The notes below the pieces were generated by a model. That model ran no database searches. It was not told the DNA's origin and saw only the letters and a program-made list of their open reading frames with translations. The position numbers were made by a program, and so were the translations under genes. A stretch of 64,000 bases of DNA from Candidatus Kinetoplastibacterium crithidii (ex Angomonas deanei ATCC 30255) (GTDB lineage Bacteria > Pseudomonadota > Gammaproteobacteria > Burkholderiales > Burkholderiaceae_B). This document shows positions 1-12,767 of the stretch, one piece after another (the stretch's first letter is position 1; each line of letters begins with the position of its first letter). The DNA lies in contig NC_019815.1 of the NCBI RefSeq assembly GCF_000319225.1, positions 186,001-250,000 of the forward strand. The letters run 5' to 3'.

Positions 1-42
1 TGACAAGTAGATAATAATTTATTTTTAATATCAAATACAAAA

Positions 43-1530
43 TCAATTTGCATTTGATTTATCTAATAAAAATTGTGTAATCAATGCAACTGGTCTTCCA
101 GTAGCACCTTTTTTATTGTCTTTACTCCAAGCTGTACCTGCTATGTCAAGATGAACCCATTTATATTTATCGACAAATTCTGATAAAAAACAGGCAGCAG
201 TTATACATCCTGCAGAATAACCACCAGTATTTTTTATATCTGCAAAGTCGGACTTTAATTGTTTTTTATATATATTATCTAGTGGCATTTCCCATACATA
301 ATCTAAAACTTTTTTGCTAGATGAAGATATTAGATCTGTAGTTTCTTTATCGTTAGAGAATAAAGCTGTTCTGATGCCACCTAATGATACAACACATGCT
401 CCTGTTAAAGTTGCCATGTCTATTACTAGACAAGGATCATATTTTTTAGCATAAGTTAGTGCATCACATAATACTAATCTTCCTTCTGCATCTGTATTTA
501 TTATCTCTATTGTTTTGCCTGACATGCTTTCTATTACATCACCAGGTTTATTAGCACTTCCACTAGGCATATTTTCACAAGCTGGTATTAGTCCAATAAC
601 ATTATGATTGATTTTTAGTTTTGCGATTGATTTTATTATTCCTAGAACTGCAGCTGCTCCACACATATCATACTTCATTTCTTCCATTGAAGATGAAGGC
701 TTAAGAGATATTCCTCCAGAATCAAAAGTTATTCCTTTTCCTATAATTATAATTGGCCGTTCTTTTGTTCTATTAGATTGGTATATAATCTCTATAAATT
801 TTAATGGTTCATTAGATCCTTTTGCCACAGACATAAAAGATTTCATGCCGATTTTGCTAATATCTTCAATATTTAATATATTAGTTTTTATAGATGAAAA
901 TTCCTGCTCTAATTTTTTAGCTTCATTTGCTAAATAAGTTGGTGTACAAATATTACTAGGTAGATTTCCCAATTGTTTTGCTAAATATATCCCTTCAGAT
1001 ATTGATGTTCCTTCTAATAAACATCTATCTATATCTTTTGAGTTATTATTATTTGTTATAAATACAATTTTTTTTAATTCTATAGTTTTTTCAATATTTT
1101 TTATTGTAGCAGTATATTTATAGACAGATCCTTTTGCTGTTATTATGGAATTTTTAATAAACAATATACTTTTTTCTGGATCAGCTTCTAAAGCAATAGT
1201 TGAATAACATTCTTTTATTTGATGTTTAATACATGTTTTAAAAAATGATTCTTCAGCTATATTATGTTCTTCTAGTGAATATTTATCATTATCACCAAGG
1301 CCTATAATTACAATACTTTTTGCCTTAATATTTGGTATGTTGTATAGAACTATACTATTTCCTAGTTCTGCATTGAAATTATTTAATATTTGCTTTAGGA
1401 AATCATTGCTATTTTCATTTATTTCTTTTGCAGACGAAGTTAGAATGTTATTCTTGTATATTCCTATGCCTAATGATTCCGTTTCTATATTTGATATATT
1501 TATAGTTTTATTTTCTATATAAATTTCCAT
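43..1530 (-). CDS. pepA: Leucyl aminopeptidase (cytosol aminopeptidase, M17 family)
   Basis: Cytosolic dizinc aminopeptidase that removes N-terminal residues during peptide turnover. The M17 signature NTDAEGRLVLCDALTYA and the upstream metal and catalytic region GKGITFDSGGISLKP are both intact, so the enzyme should be active. The frame stays open to 1599, but I place the start at the ATG at 1530: the product then begins MEIYIENKTINIS like other PepA proteins, is 495 residues (normal length), and is preceded by a purine-rich AGAGAA. The longer start would sit 6 bp from the divergent lptF start. pepA divergent from lptF is the usual betaproteobacterial arrangement, so the two probably share a promoter region. 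I see nothing supportable in bases 1-42 downstream. Confidence 0.95.
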   Translation of the reverse strand: MEIYIENKTINISNIETESLGIGIYKNNILTSSAKEINENSNDFLKQILNNFNAELGNSIVLYNIPNIKAKSIVIIGLGDNDKYSLEEHNIAEESFFKTCIKHQIKECYSTIALEADPEKSILFIKNSIITAKGSVYKYTATIKNIEKTIELKKIVFITNNNNSKDIDRCLLEGTSISEGIYLAKQLGNLPSNICTPTYLANEAKKLEQEFSSIKTNILNIEDISKIGMKSFMSVAKGSNEPLKFIEIIYQSNRTKERPIIIIGKGITFDSGGISLKPSSSMEEMKYDMCGAAAVLGIIKSIAKLKINHNVIGLIPACENMPSGSANKPGDVIESMSGKTIEIINTDAEGRLVLCDALTYAKKYDPCLVIDMATLTGACVVSLGGIRTALFSNDKETTDLISSSSKKVLDYVWEMPLDNIYKKQLKSDFADIKNTGGYSAGCITAACFLSEFVDKYKWVHLDIAGTAWSKDNKKGATGRPVALITQFLLDKSNAN

Positions 1531-1592
1531 ATTATGTTTCTCTAGATTATAGTAATTGAACAAATTTAACATATCTTTTGTATTTTTAGAAA

Positions 1593-2669
1593 ATGTCAAT
1601 TTTTAAAAAATCCTTTTTTTATGAAATAAATAAAAACTTTGCATTTGTTTTGTCGATTTTAATTTTTATTTGGTTCTCTATAATTATTATACGTATATTT
1701 AAAGAAAATTTTTTAATAGATTTGTCGATAAATAATATGTTCAAGATGGTATTTCTACATATTATAACTGCATTGCCGATAATAATGACTGTTTCATTAT
1801 TTATAGCAGTTATAAGAACTATAATGCGTAGTTATAGAGATTCAGAAATGATAGTTTGGATGATTAGTGGTCTGTCTTTGAAAGATGTATATAATCTAGT
1901 ATTGACTTTTTCCATACCTATTTCATTGATTATTATGATATTTTCTTTGTTTTTATCACCAATTGCGTATAGAAAGATAGAACAAATTCATAGATCTTCT
2001 TTAGAAGATTCTAATTTATACAAGGTGTCTCCTGGGAATTTCATGGAGTTTAATAGTGGTAATATAGTATTTTTTGCTGAAAATATAAATAAAAATAATG
2101 AATTTAGTAACGTTTTTGTACGATTAATTAATCATAATGAATTTATTTTAGTAACTGCTAAATCTTTAAAAATAGATAAATTATTAGATTGTAATAATTT
2201 TTTTGTTATGAAAGGTGTAAGTATTTCAAATATTGGTAGCAATTCTTCTGAAATAACATTTACACATTTTGATGAATACGAAGTCTGTTTGGATGATTTT
2301 TATAACACTAATTTCAATTCTAGTTGTTTTATGAGTAATAAAAGGTTTATGAAAGGTTTATCCACAAAAAGACTTTTTTTTGAAAATAGTAACTTATCTT
2401 GGTCCTATATAGTAGGGCGTATTTCTATACCTATAGTTGCATTAAATCTGTCATTTTTAGCTATTCCACTAGGTAAAACAAACGCTAGGAATAGATCTAT
2501 TAATTTTTTTATCGCTGTATTGCTAGCATTAGTATATTTTAGTATTGTTGGTTTATTTCAATTGTTAGTTTTACGAAATTCTATTGGAATTATATTCGGT
2601 TTGATTTCACCACATATTATAATTTATTTTTTATACTTAGCATTGGTAAAATCTAGAATATTCATGTAG
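1593..2669 (+). CDS. lptF: LPS export ABC transporter permease LptF
   Basis: Inner-membrane permease of the YjgP/YjgQ family. With LptG and the ATPase LptB2 it extracts lipopolysaccharide from the inner membrane and passes it to the LptC-LptA bridge. The 358-residue product has the family plan: one N-terminal membrane helix (about residues 14-35), two more within about 50-125 with the motif SEMIVWMISGLSL in the loop, a periplasmic beta-jellyroll-like stretch (about 135-260), and three C-terminal helices. It diverges from pepA. The partner lptG normally follows directly, but here the next gene is convergent and unrelated. Permease identity is clear; choosing LptF over LptG rests on the position next to pepA. 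Confidence 0.9.
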   Translation: MSIFKKSFFYEINKNFAFVLSILIFIWFSIIIIRIFKENFLIDLSINNMFKMVFLHIITALPIIMTVSLFIAVIRTIMRSYRDSEMIVWMISGLSLKDVYNLVLTFSIPISLIIMIFSLFLSPIAYRKIEQIHRSSLEDSNLYKVSPGNFMEFNSGNIVFFAENINKNNEFSNVFVRLINHNEFILVTAKSLKIDKLLDCNNFFVMKGVSISNIGSNSSEITFTHFDEYEVCLDDFYNTNFNSSCFMSNKRFMKGLSTKRLFFENSNLSWSYIVGRISIPIVALNLSFLAIPLGKTNARNRSINFFIAVLLALVYFSIVGLFQLLVLRNSIGIIFGLISPHIIIYFLYLALVKSRIFM

Positions 2670-2684
2670 AAGTTAAATTTTTTA

Positions 2685-3218
2685 TCAATAACATATTCTA
2701 CGAGATGTTATATATTTTCTTGACCAATATTTACTATTGATATTATCAAATTTTATTTTTTTACCAGTTCTTGGTGCGTGTATAAAGATATCATCTTTTA
2801 CATAAATACCAACATGTAATTGATTATGATTTGTTTTAAAAAAAACTAGATCTCCAGTTTGTACTCTTCTCTTAGAAACTTGATTTCCAACTTTAATTAG
2901 CTTCTTAGTAGTTCTTGGTAGATTTAAATTTAATGATTTTTTTGCACAGTAGTATACTAAACCACTACAGTCAAATCCTTTTTGAGGTGATGATCCTCCA
3001 TAAACATACTTTTTATTTATTTGTTTTAGCGCCTCTTTTGTAAAAATAATATTTTTTTTACTACTTGTTTGTAAAACAATTTTTTGTGGAATATAGACTT
3101 TATTTTGTGGATTTTCTTGTATGCAGCAAGAAGATGCATTAATGCAAATTATTAATATAAATATTTTCTTAATTATGGTTCTTATGCTAGAAATATTCAA
3201 AATAGTGTAGTCTATCAA
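2685..3218 (-). CDS. NlpC/P60-family cell-wall peptidase, probable lipoprotein
   Basis: Predicted peptidoglycan endopeptidase of the Spr/NlpC type, which cleaves peptide cross-links in the periplasm. The catalytic Cys is in GFDCSGLVYYCA, the His in LHVGIYV, and the third polar residue is probably the His of FIHAP. The N-terminus has two lysines followed by a hydrophobic stretch ending ASSCC, a plausible but weak lipobox, so lipid anchoring is inferred. Length (177 residues) fits a one-domain family member. No ATG precedes the signal sequence; the frame opens with TTG at 3218, and a second TTG at 3200 is possible, so the start is uncertain. It is convergent with lptF, 15 bp away. Confidence 0.85.
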   Translation of the reverse strand: MIDYTILNISSIRTIIKKIFILIICINASSCCIQENPQNKVYIPQKIVLQTSSKKNIIFTKEALKQINKKYVYGGSSPQKGFDCSGLVYYCAKKSLNLNLPRTTKKLIKVGNQVSKRRVQTGDLVFFKTNHNQLHVGIYVKDDIFIHAPRTGKKIKFDNINSKYWSRKYITSRRICY

Positions 3219-3415
3219 AACTCTAATAGTAGAATAAATATATGTTATATAAATAAAACCTGCTATGGTACATGATATTGGGATAATTGTTTATTATCAA
3301 GCTTCTTGGTTAGCAAAGTATTCTATTTTTTGATATGTTAGTGGTTGATGTCAACTTTGTTATTATTTAAATAATTAATATTTTAATATTTTAATATTTT
3401 ATAGGTAGTCTTTTA

Positions 3416-3817
3416 ATGAAAACTAAAATTATTTTGAGTAGTTGTGAGGTAAAAAAAATTATATCTGCAGCAGAAAATTATGCTGTTAAAAATAATTTTA
3501 AAGTTACAATTGCTGTCGTAGATGATGGAGGTCATTTGCTTGGAATGTCTAGAATGGATGATGCTCCAGCAATATCATCTTATATTGCTCCAGCAAAGGC
3601 AAAAACTTCAGCTCTTGCTAGACGTGATTCTAAAGTATATGAAGACATTATAAACAATGGTCGTTATTCATTTCTTTCTGCTCCTAATTTAGAGGGTATG
3701 TTGGAAGGTGGCGTGCCAATTATTCTGGATGGCAATGTTGTTGGCGGCATAGGTGTTTCTGGAGCAAAATCAGATGAAGATGTTGATATAGCTAGAGCTG
3801 GATTACTATCATTATAA
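3416..3817 (+). CDS. GlcG/HbpS-family (DUF336) protein
   Basis: Small (133-residue) single-domain protein of the GlcG/HbpS family. Members bind heme or cobalamin derivatives or act as accessory proteins; no reaction can be assigned here. Family hallmarks are AVVDDGGHLLGMSRMDDA near residue 35, the basic AKAKTSALARRDS stretch, and the glycine-rich C-terminal GGVPIILDGNVVGGIGVSGA. No signal peptide is seen, so it should be cytoplasmic. An AGG sits a few bases before the ATG. It lies 73 bp upstream of acs on the same strand and may be cotranscribed. A heme-related role would fit a heme-supplying symbiont, but that is inference only. Confidence 0.8.
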   Translation: MKTKIILSSCEVKKIISAAENYAVKNNFKVTIAVVDDGGHLLGMSRMDDAPAISSYIAPAKAKTSALARRDSKVYEDIINNGRYSFLSAPNLEGMLEGGVPIILDGNVVGGIGVSGAKSDEDVDIARAGLLSL

Positions 3818-3890
3818 TTCATATCAATTAAATATCTTAAATAGAAAATTATATTGAGTATGGCCAGAATTAATAATTGGAGACATTATT

Positions 3891-5876
3891 ATGTCTAATC
3901 ACATAGAATCTGTTTTGATTGAGGACAGGGTTTTTAATCCTAAGAAGAATAATATTAAGGATAATAATTTTTTTATTAAGGATTTAGATGTTTATAAATC
4001 TTTGTGCCTAGAATCAGAGAATGATTATAAGTCATTTTGGAAAAAATATGCTTTGGATTTCTTAATTTGGCATAAATTGTTTACTAATGTTTTAGATGAG
4101 TCAGAAGCACCTCATTACAAATGGTTTACAGATGGTGAAATGAATGTTTCATTTAATTGTCTTGATGTTAATCTAACTAATGGAAATAAACATAAAACAG
4201 CTATTATTTTTGAGTCAGATGATGGCAAAGTAGAAAAAATTAGCTATATAGAATTATTTACGCGTGTTTGTAAATTTGCTAATGGTCTTAAAAAATTAGG
4301 TTATTGTAGTGGAGATAGATGCATTATATATATGCCTATGTCTATAGAAGTAGTTGTAGCTATGCAAGCATGTGCGAGATTAGGAATAATAATTTCAGTT
4401 GTTTTTGGTGGCTTTTCTTCCAAAAGCCTTCATGAAAGGATTGTTGATATTGGGGCTTCATTAGTTATAACAGCTGATAGTCAGAAACGTGGTGGAAAAT
4501 ATATACCATTGAAGGTTGCCGTAGATGATGCAATTGAGATGGGTGGGTGTGAAAGCATAAAAAACATTATTGTTTATAAACGTTCAGACAAGTGTGTTAG
4601 TTGGGATATAGATCGTGATTTATGGATGTCTGATGTTGAGGATACCCAGTCAGAATATTGTGAACCCACATTTGTAAATTCAGAGCATCCTTTATTTATT
4701 TTGTATACATCTGGTTCTACAGGTAAACCTAAAGGAGTGCAGCATTCTTCAGCTGGTTATCTACTTTGGTCTAAAATGAGTATGAATTGGACTTTTAATG
4801 CCAGTGATAGTGATGTATTTTGGTGTACTGCAGATATTGGCTGGATTACTGGGCATACTTATATATCATATGCTCCTTTAGCTTTAGGTATGACTCAGGT
4901 TATATTTGAAGGTATTCCAACTTATCCTGATTCTGGAAGATTTTGGAAGATGATATCTGATCATAAAGTTACAGTATTTTATACAGCTCCTACTGCTATA
5001 AGGTCGTTAATAAAATCATCTTCTAGCGATCAAGAGGTGCATCCTAAAAATTTTGATCTAAGCAGTTTGCGTATAATAGGTTCAGTTGGAGAGGCCATTA
5101 ATCCAGAAACTTGGCTTTGGTATTATAAAAATGTTGGTAGAGAAAAATGTTCTGTAGTTGATACCTGGTGGCAAACTGAGACAGGTGGTCATATGATAAC
5201 ACCAATACCTGGTGTTACTCCATTGAAACCAGGATCTTGCACTTTACCTTTGCCAGGTATATCTGCTTCAGTAGTAGATGAAACAGGTGAAGATGTATTA
5301 CCTGGGAAGGGTGGTTTTTTAGTAATAAAAAGACCTTGGCCTGGTATGATAAGAAATATATGGAATGATTCAGAAAGATTTAAATCTAGTTATTTTCCAG
5401 AAGAATTGAGAGGTTATTATTTAGCTGGAGATGGAGCTCAAAAAGATAATGATAATTATTTTTGGATTTTAGGGCGTATTGATGATGTTTTAAATGTATC
5501 AGGTCATCGTCTTGGAACAATGGAAATTGAGTCCGCCTTAGTATCTCATGAATTAGTTTCTGAGGCAGCAGTAGTTGGCCGTCCTGATATAACAACAGGC
5601 GAAGCAGTAGTTGCCTTTGTGGTATTAAAAGATAAACAGCCTGAAGGAGAAGAAGCAATAAAAATAGCAAAACAATTGCGAGATTGGGTTGCAAAAGAAA
5701 TAGGACCTATAGCTAAACCAAAAGATATTAGATTTGGTGATAATCTACCAAAAACTCGTTCAGGTAAAATAATGAGGAGATTATTGCGCTTGACAGCTAA
5801 TGGAGAGCAGATAACACAGGATATATCTACGGTAGAAAATATCCATGTATTAAAAAGTTTATCAACAGTATTATGA
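3891..5876 (+). CDS. acs: Acetyl-CoA synthetase (acetate-CoA ligase)
   Basis: AMP-forming ligase that converts acetate, ATP and CoA to acetyl-CoA. The adenylate-forming core motif [11 protein letters not shown] lies at about residues 271-281, the second core motif [10 protein letters not shown] at about 424, and the C-terminal catalytic lysine is in [10 protein letters not shown] (about residue 625), the residue controlled by acetylation in other bacteria. Length (661 residues) is typical. A GGAGA ribosome-binding site precedes the ATG by about 9 bases. Its 3' end meets the convergent ETF-ubiquinone oxidoreductase gene 8 bp away. It should supply acetyl-CoA to the TCA cycle and lipid synthesis. 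Confidence 0.97.
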   Translation: MSNHIESVLIEDRVFNPKKNNIKDNNFFIKDLDVYKSLCLESENDYKSFWKKYALDFLIWHKLFTNVLDESEAPHYKWFTDGEMNVSFNCLDVNLTNGNKHKTAIIFESDDGKVEKISYIELFTRVCKFANGLKKLGYCSGDRCIIYMPMSIEVVVAMQACARLGIIISVVFGGFSSKSLHERIVDIGASLVITADSQKRGGKYIPLKVAVDDAIEMGGCESIKNIIVYKRSDKCVSWDIDRDLWMSDVEDTQSEYCEPTFVNSEHPLFILYTSGSTGKPKGVQHSSAGYLLWSKMSMNWTFNASDSDVFWCTADIGWITGHTYISYAPLALGMTQVIFEGIPTYPDSGRFWKMISDHKVTVFYTAPTAIRSLIKSSSSDQEVHPKNFDLSSLRIIGSVGEAINPETWLWYYKNVGREKCSVVDTWWQTETGGHMITPIPGVTPLKPGSCTLPLPGISASVVDETGEDVLPGKGGFLVIKRPWPGMIRNIWNDSERFKSSYFPEELRGYYLAGDGAQKDNDNYFWILGRIDDVLNVSGHRLGTMEIESALVSHELVSEAAVVGRPDITTGEAVVAFVVLKDKQPEGEEAIKIAKQLRDWVAKEIGPIAKPKDIRFGDNLPKTRSGKIMRRLLRLTANGEQITQDISTVENIHVLKSLSTVL

Positions 5877-5884
5877 TGTAGTAA

Positions 5885-7537
5885 TTACATGCCATCATAT
5901 ATGGGACCTTCACCTCCTTGAGGTGGAGTCCAGATTATATTTTGAGTTGGGTCTTTGATGTCACAAGTCTTACAATGGATACAGTTTTCTGCTTCTATCA
6001 CAAAATTAAATTTATTATTGTTATCTTTTTCAAATTTATATACTCCTGCTGGACAATATCTAACTTCAGGTGCTCCATATTGTATTAGATTAGTTTTTAT
6101 TGGAATATTTTGATTAATTATTTTTAGGTGTATAGGTTGATTTTTTTGATGATGAGTATTTGATAGTTGTACTGAACTTTCTTTATCAAAAGTTAATATA
6201 TTGTCAGGTTTGGGATATTTTATATATTTGCTATTTTTTTTATCATTAAGACATGCATTATCTTCTTTATGATTTTTAAGATCGAATTTGAATTTTTCTT
6301 TCAAAAGCATTTGTTCTGTAAAACTCATCATGCATCCTATCAATTTTGGTTTTTTATTCCATAGTTTAAAATTTCTAGATAAATATAATTCTTTATGTAG
6401 CCATGATTTTTTAAATAAAGAATTATACTGTATAAGATCATTGTTAATTGATTGTTTGGATGACAAATAACTATCCATTATTGTTTCTGCAGCTAGCATC
6501 CCGCTTTTTATAGCAGTATGTACTCCTTTTAGTCTAGATGAATTTAAGAATCCAGCTTCACATCCTACTAATAGACCTCCAGGAAATGATATTTTAGGCA
6601 ATGAAAGTAAACCTCCATTTGTGATGCTTCTAGCACCATAAGATAGCCTTTTACCGCCTTTTAAAATATTAGAAATTAGTTTATGTGATTTATAGTTTTG
6701 GAACTCATCAAAAGGAGAAAACCATGTATTTCGATAATCTAAGTCTATAACCATTCCTATTGATAGGATGTTTTTCTCTAGATAATACAAAAAAGCTCCT
6801 CCAGAAGCTTTTTGATTTAATGGCCATCCTATAGTATGGATTACATCTCCTTGAGAATAGTCTTTACTCTCTATTTCCCAGTTTTCTTTTATGCCTATTG
6901 AGTATGTTTGTGAATTTTTTAAACTATCTAATTTAAATTTTTTTATTATTTCTTTTCCTAGATGTCCTCTTGACCCTTCTGCTAAAATTGTATATTTTGC
7001 TTGTATTTTCAAGCCTTCTTGGAAAATATTACTTTTTTGACCATATTTATCTATTCCAAAATCACCTGTTTTTATTCCGCATACTTCTTTGTTTTTATTA
7101 TATAAGATATTTTTTGCTGTAAATCCTGTAAAAATATCAACACCTAGTTCTTCTGCTTTTCCCCCTAGCCATCGTACTAAATGCCCTAATCTTACTATGT
7201 AGCAATTGCTGTTTGTTAGGCATTTTGGTATAAGTATGTTTGATATCTTGAAACTTCTGTTTTTAGTTAAATAAAAAAAACTTTCATTTAAAACAGGGCT
7301 TAGAATATTATTATTTGCTATATTATAATCTGGGAATAATTCCTCTAAAGATCTTATATCTATAATAGCTCCTGATATGATATGAGAACCTAGTTCAGCA
7401 GATTTTTCTATTATACAAATATTGAGTTCTTTATTTTTTTTTTTAGATAATTGTTTTAAGTGTATGGCTGTAGCTATACCTGCAGGTCCACCTCCAACAA
7501 TTACAATATCGTAATTTATAGTATCATTTTCTGACAT
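5885..7537 (-). CDS. etfD: Electron transfer flavoprotein-ubiquinone oxidoreductase
   Basis: Membrane-associated iron-sulfur flavoprotein that takes electrons from reduced ETF and passes them to ubiquinone. The FAD-binding GGGPAG motif is at residues 15-20. The C-terminal 4Fe-4S ligands are visible as Cys495 (CPAGVY) and Cys519, Cys522 and Cys525 (CIHCKTC), followed by the conserved DPTQNIIWTPPQGGEGP. Length (550 residues) is normal for the bacterial enzyme. The partner subunits etfB and etfA lie about 31 kb away at 38255-39936, so the whole chain is retained although split. No promoter is recognised in the region divergent to pyrG. Confidence 0.95.
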   Translation of the reverse strand: MSENDTINYDIVIVGGGPAGIATAIHLKQLSKKKNKELNICIIEKSAELGSHIISGAIIDIRSLEELFPDYNIANNNILSPVLNESFFYLTKNRSFKISNILIPKCLTNSNCYIVRLGHLVRWLGGKAEELGVDIFTGFTAKNILYNKNKEVCGIKTGDFGIDKYGQKSNIFQEGLKIQAKYTILAEGSRGHLGKEIIKKFKLDSLKNSQTYSIGIKENWEIESKDYSQGDVIHTIGWPLNQKASGGAFLYYLEKNILSIGMVIDLDYRNTWFSPFDEFQNYKSHKLISNILKGGKRLSYGARSITNGGLLSLPKISFPGGLLVGCEAGFLNSSRLKGVHTAIKSGMLAAETIMDSYLSSKQSINNDLIQYNSLFKKSWLHKELYLSRNFKLWNKKPKLIGCMMSFTEQMLLKEKFKFDLKNHKEDNACLNDKKNSKYIKYPKPDNILTFDKESSVQLSNTHHQKNQPIHLKIINQNIPIKTNLIQYGAPEVRYCPAGVYKFEKDNNNKFNFVIEAENCIHCKTCDIKDPTQNIIWTPPQGGEGPIYDGM

Positions 7538-7720
7538 TGTATGTGTTTTCTCTAGAAAATATATTTATTACTGTAATAGTATTATATATTTATTTATTTG
7601 TGTATTTATTTTAGTCTAATATTGTCTTGATAGTTATGATAGTAGTCTCTAGTGTATAATATTGATTTTAATTTTATGCTTTATTTTTTATTTCGTAATC
7701 TTTATAAGCATATAATGTGA

Positions 7721-9385
<1,665 letters not shown>

Positions 9386-9593
9386 TAAATTTTATTTTTT
9401 ATTGAATTATATAAAGTAGATGATTAGTTTAAAACTAAAAAATATTTTAATTTTGCTTAATTTAATTATTATAAAGAAGGTTACTTTTTGTCATATATGT
9501 TAGTGTCATTGTAAATGCTATATTGATATATACATAAAAATTGATCATAAATTGCAACTTTGCTTAATAATTTTATATCCATGATTAATATAA

Positions 9594-10931
<1,338 letters not shown>

Positions 10932-10942
10932 TCTTAATAAAA

Positions 10943-10994
10943 AAGCGTGCCAACTATAAAATTTACTACAATATAGAGAGTGGTTGGCATGCTT
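10943..10994. terminator. Bidirectional terminator between eno and rlmL
   Basis: Inverted repeat AAGCGTGCCAAC (10943-10954) and GTTGGCATGCTT (10983-10994), 12 pairs with one G-U. An A-run lies on the left and a T-rich stretch on the right. The right arm ends 1 base before the stop codon of the convergent rlmL gene, so one hairpin can serve both transcripts. Confidence 0.8.
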
Positions 10995-10995
10995 T

Positions 10996-12207
10996 CTATT
11001 TTTGTGTTCTATAACTATTTTTTACTATTTCAAATTTAAATAATCTACATTCTAATTTTCCATTAAAAATAGGAATTTTTCTTTTTGGTTTCAAACGCAT
11101 TTTACCTGGTAGTGACATATCATTTGAAATTATATTAAGATCCCAATTAAAGAAATTTTCTTTTAGGTTATGAGACCAAGAATACCATATATCTTCGTTA
11201 CAGGTTCTTTCTCCATAAGGAGGATTAGTTACTATAAATCCTTTATTATGATTTGCTACTTTGATATTACAAGCATCATCATGTACAAATTTTATATTAT
11301 TATTATTTATCCCTGAGTTAGATAAGTTAATTTTAGCATACTCTAGAACTGTTTTATCTATGTCACAACCAATTAATTCTGCTTCAATGGTCCTGTTTAT
11401 GTTGGTTGACGCTTCTTCTAATACAGCATTCCAATTAGAATTATTATGAAAATTTAGTTTCTCGAAAGCAAATTTTCTCGATATGCCAGGAGGAATGGAG
11501 CAGGCTATATGCGCTGCTTCTATAATTATAGTTCCACTTCCACAAAAAGGATCTAGTAAAGAATATTCTGGAGTCCATCCTGATAATGCTAATAACCCAG
11601 CTGCTAAATTTTCCTTTATTGGTGCTGTTCCTTTATTCATTCTCCATCCTCTTTTAAATAGAGATTCTCCAGAAGAATCTATATATAAGGTGAATGTATT
11701 TTGTTTTATAAATGAATATATTTGTATATCAGGGTCTTGTTTATCTATGTTTGGTCTAGAATTATATATTTTTCTAAAATAATCGCATATCCCATCTTTT
11801 ACTAACAGAGTACAGTATTGAATGCTTTGAAATTTAGTATTATATCCAATAGTTTTTATTTTGATTGTTTTTCTTATATCAAACCATTCATCCCATCTAA
11901 CTTGAGCAGAAATATCTAATATATCTTTTTCGTTATCAATGATATTTTTTTCAATTTGCATCAAAATTCTAGATGCTATTCTTGAATGCAAGTTAGCATA
12001 TTGTATACCTAGTAAATTACTTTTAAAGGTGCATCCTGATTTTTCAATTACGATATTATTGAAACCAATTGTTTTTAATTCTTCTGATAGTTTTTCTTCT
12101 AGTCCATATGTGCATACAGCAAAAACAGTAAAAATTTTTCCATCAGAGAAATTATTATGATTTTTTTTATTTTGAGAATTATTATTACTGCTATGTGTAT
12201 CTGACAT
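10996..12207 (-). CDS. rlmL: 23S rRNA (guanine-N2) methyltransferase, THUMP-domain family
   Basis: SAM-dependent methyltransferase of the RlmL/YcbY type, expected to modify G2445 of 23S rRNA. The N-terminal half is a THUMP-like RNA-binding region (about residues 28-190). The Rossmann methyltransferase half starts at LLDPFCGSGTIIIEAA (SAM loop) and ends with the catalytic NPPY motif in FIVTNPPYGERT. At 403 residues it lacks the fused RlmK domain of the E. coli protein, as usual in betaproteobacteria. It lies 28 bp downstream of the HemJ-like gene on the same strand and is probably cotranscribed. The exact target nucleotide is inferred from the family. Confidence 0.88.
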   Translation of the reverse strand: MSDTHSSNNNSQNKKNHNNFSDGKIFTVFAVCTYGLEEKLSEELKTIGFNNIVIEKSGCTFKSNLLGIQYANLHSRIASRILMQIEKNIIDNEKDILDISAQVRWDEWFDIRKTIKIKTIGYNTKFQSIQYCTLLVKDGICDYFRKIYNSRPNIDKQDPDIQIYSFIKQNTFTLYIDSSGESLFKRGWRMNKGTAPIKENLAAGLLALSGWTPEYSLLDPFCGSGTIIIEAAHIACSIPPGISRKFAFEKLNFHNNSNWNAVLEEASTNINRTIEAELIGCDIDKTVLEYAKINLSNSGINNNNIKFVHDDACNIKVANHNKGFIVTNPPYGERTCNEDIWYSWSHNLKENFFNWDLNIISNDMSLPGKMRLKPKRKIPIFNGKLECRLFKFEIVKNSYRTQK

Positions 12208-12235
12208 TTTGATTTTGTTTAATATTTGATTTCGT

Positions 12236-12667
12236 TTAGAATGGTTTTATAGTTACTAAAGATAATATTGTAATTAAAAAAATTAATGGTATTTCATTAA
12301 AGACTCTATAAAAATTATGACTTTTTTTATTCAAGCCTTTTTCAAAATTTTCAATCATTTTATTACATATTTGTTGGTATATAAAAGTCATAAATACAAT
12401 TACGAGCTTTAAATACATCCATTTATGATGATCTCCAACATTTTCTTCTATAGGACTCTTCGATAGATATAGCATTATTCCTGAAATTATTACTCCAACA
12501 CTTAAAAGATGCATAAAATTATATAAACGTTTAGCCATTCCTATAAGGCAATTTTTAATATTATTGTCATCTTGTTGTGCTATATTTACAAATATACGAG
12601 GTAGATAAAATAATCCTGCAAACCATGATATTGTTATTGACATGTGAATAATAATAAATAATGGCAT
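12236..12667 (-). CDS. hemJ: HemJ-like protoporphyrinogen oxidase (CopD/UPF0093 family membrane protein)
   Basis: Small integral membrane protein of 143 residues with about four helices. The N-terminus places a His at residue 8 and WFAGLFYLPRIFV near residue 16; the central helix is preceded by HHKWMYLKLVIVF. This His/Lys pattern and length are those of HemJ, the heme-containing oxidase that converts protoporphyrinogen IX to protoporphyrin IX, the penultimate step of heme synthesis. HemJ belongs to the wider CopD-like superfamily, so a different function cannot be excluded from sequence alone. It lies between maeB and rlmL on the same strand, separated from maeB by a terminator. Confidence 0.75.
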   Translation of the reverse strand: MPLFIIIHMSITISWFAGLFYLPRIFVNIAQQDDNNIKNCLIGMAKRLYNFMHLLSVGVIISGIMLYLSKSPIEENVGDHHKWMYLKLVIVFMTFIYQQICNKMIENFEKGLNKKSHNFYRVFNEIPLIFLITILSLVTIKPF

Positions 12668-12705
12668 AAATATTTTTATCCTAAATTAAGTTATTTACAT
12701 AAAAA

Positions 12706-12753
12706 AACAGGCCATGCATAAAGGTGATATCTATATTTTATACATAGCCTGTT
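12706..12753 (-). terminator. Rho-independent terminator downstream of maeB
   Basis: Arms 12706-12720 (AACAGGCCATGCATA) and 12739-12753 (TATACATAGCCTGTT) pair over 15 positions with two G-U pairs. On the minus strand the hairpin is followed by a run of seven U, a textbook intrinsic terminator, 15 bp after the maeB stop codon. Confidence 0.85.
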
Positions 12754-12767
12754 GATATCAGAAAAAA

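Noticed and set aside
5386-5694. Leu/Gln-rich 102-codon minus-strand frame inside acs.
   Set aside because: Low-complexity product from antisense reading of a conserved coding region.
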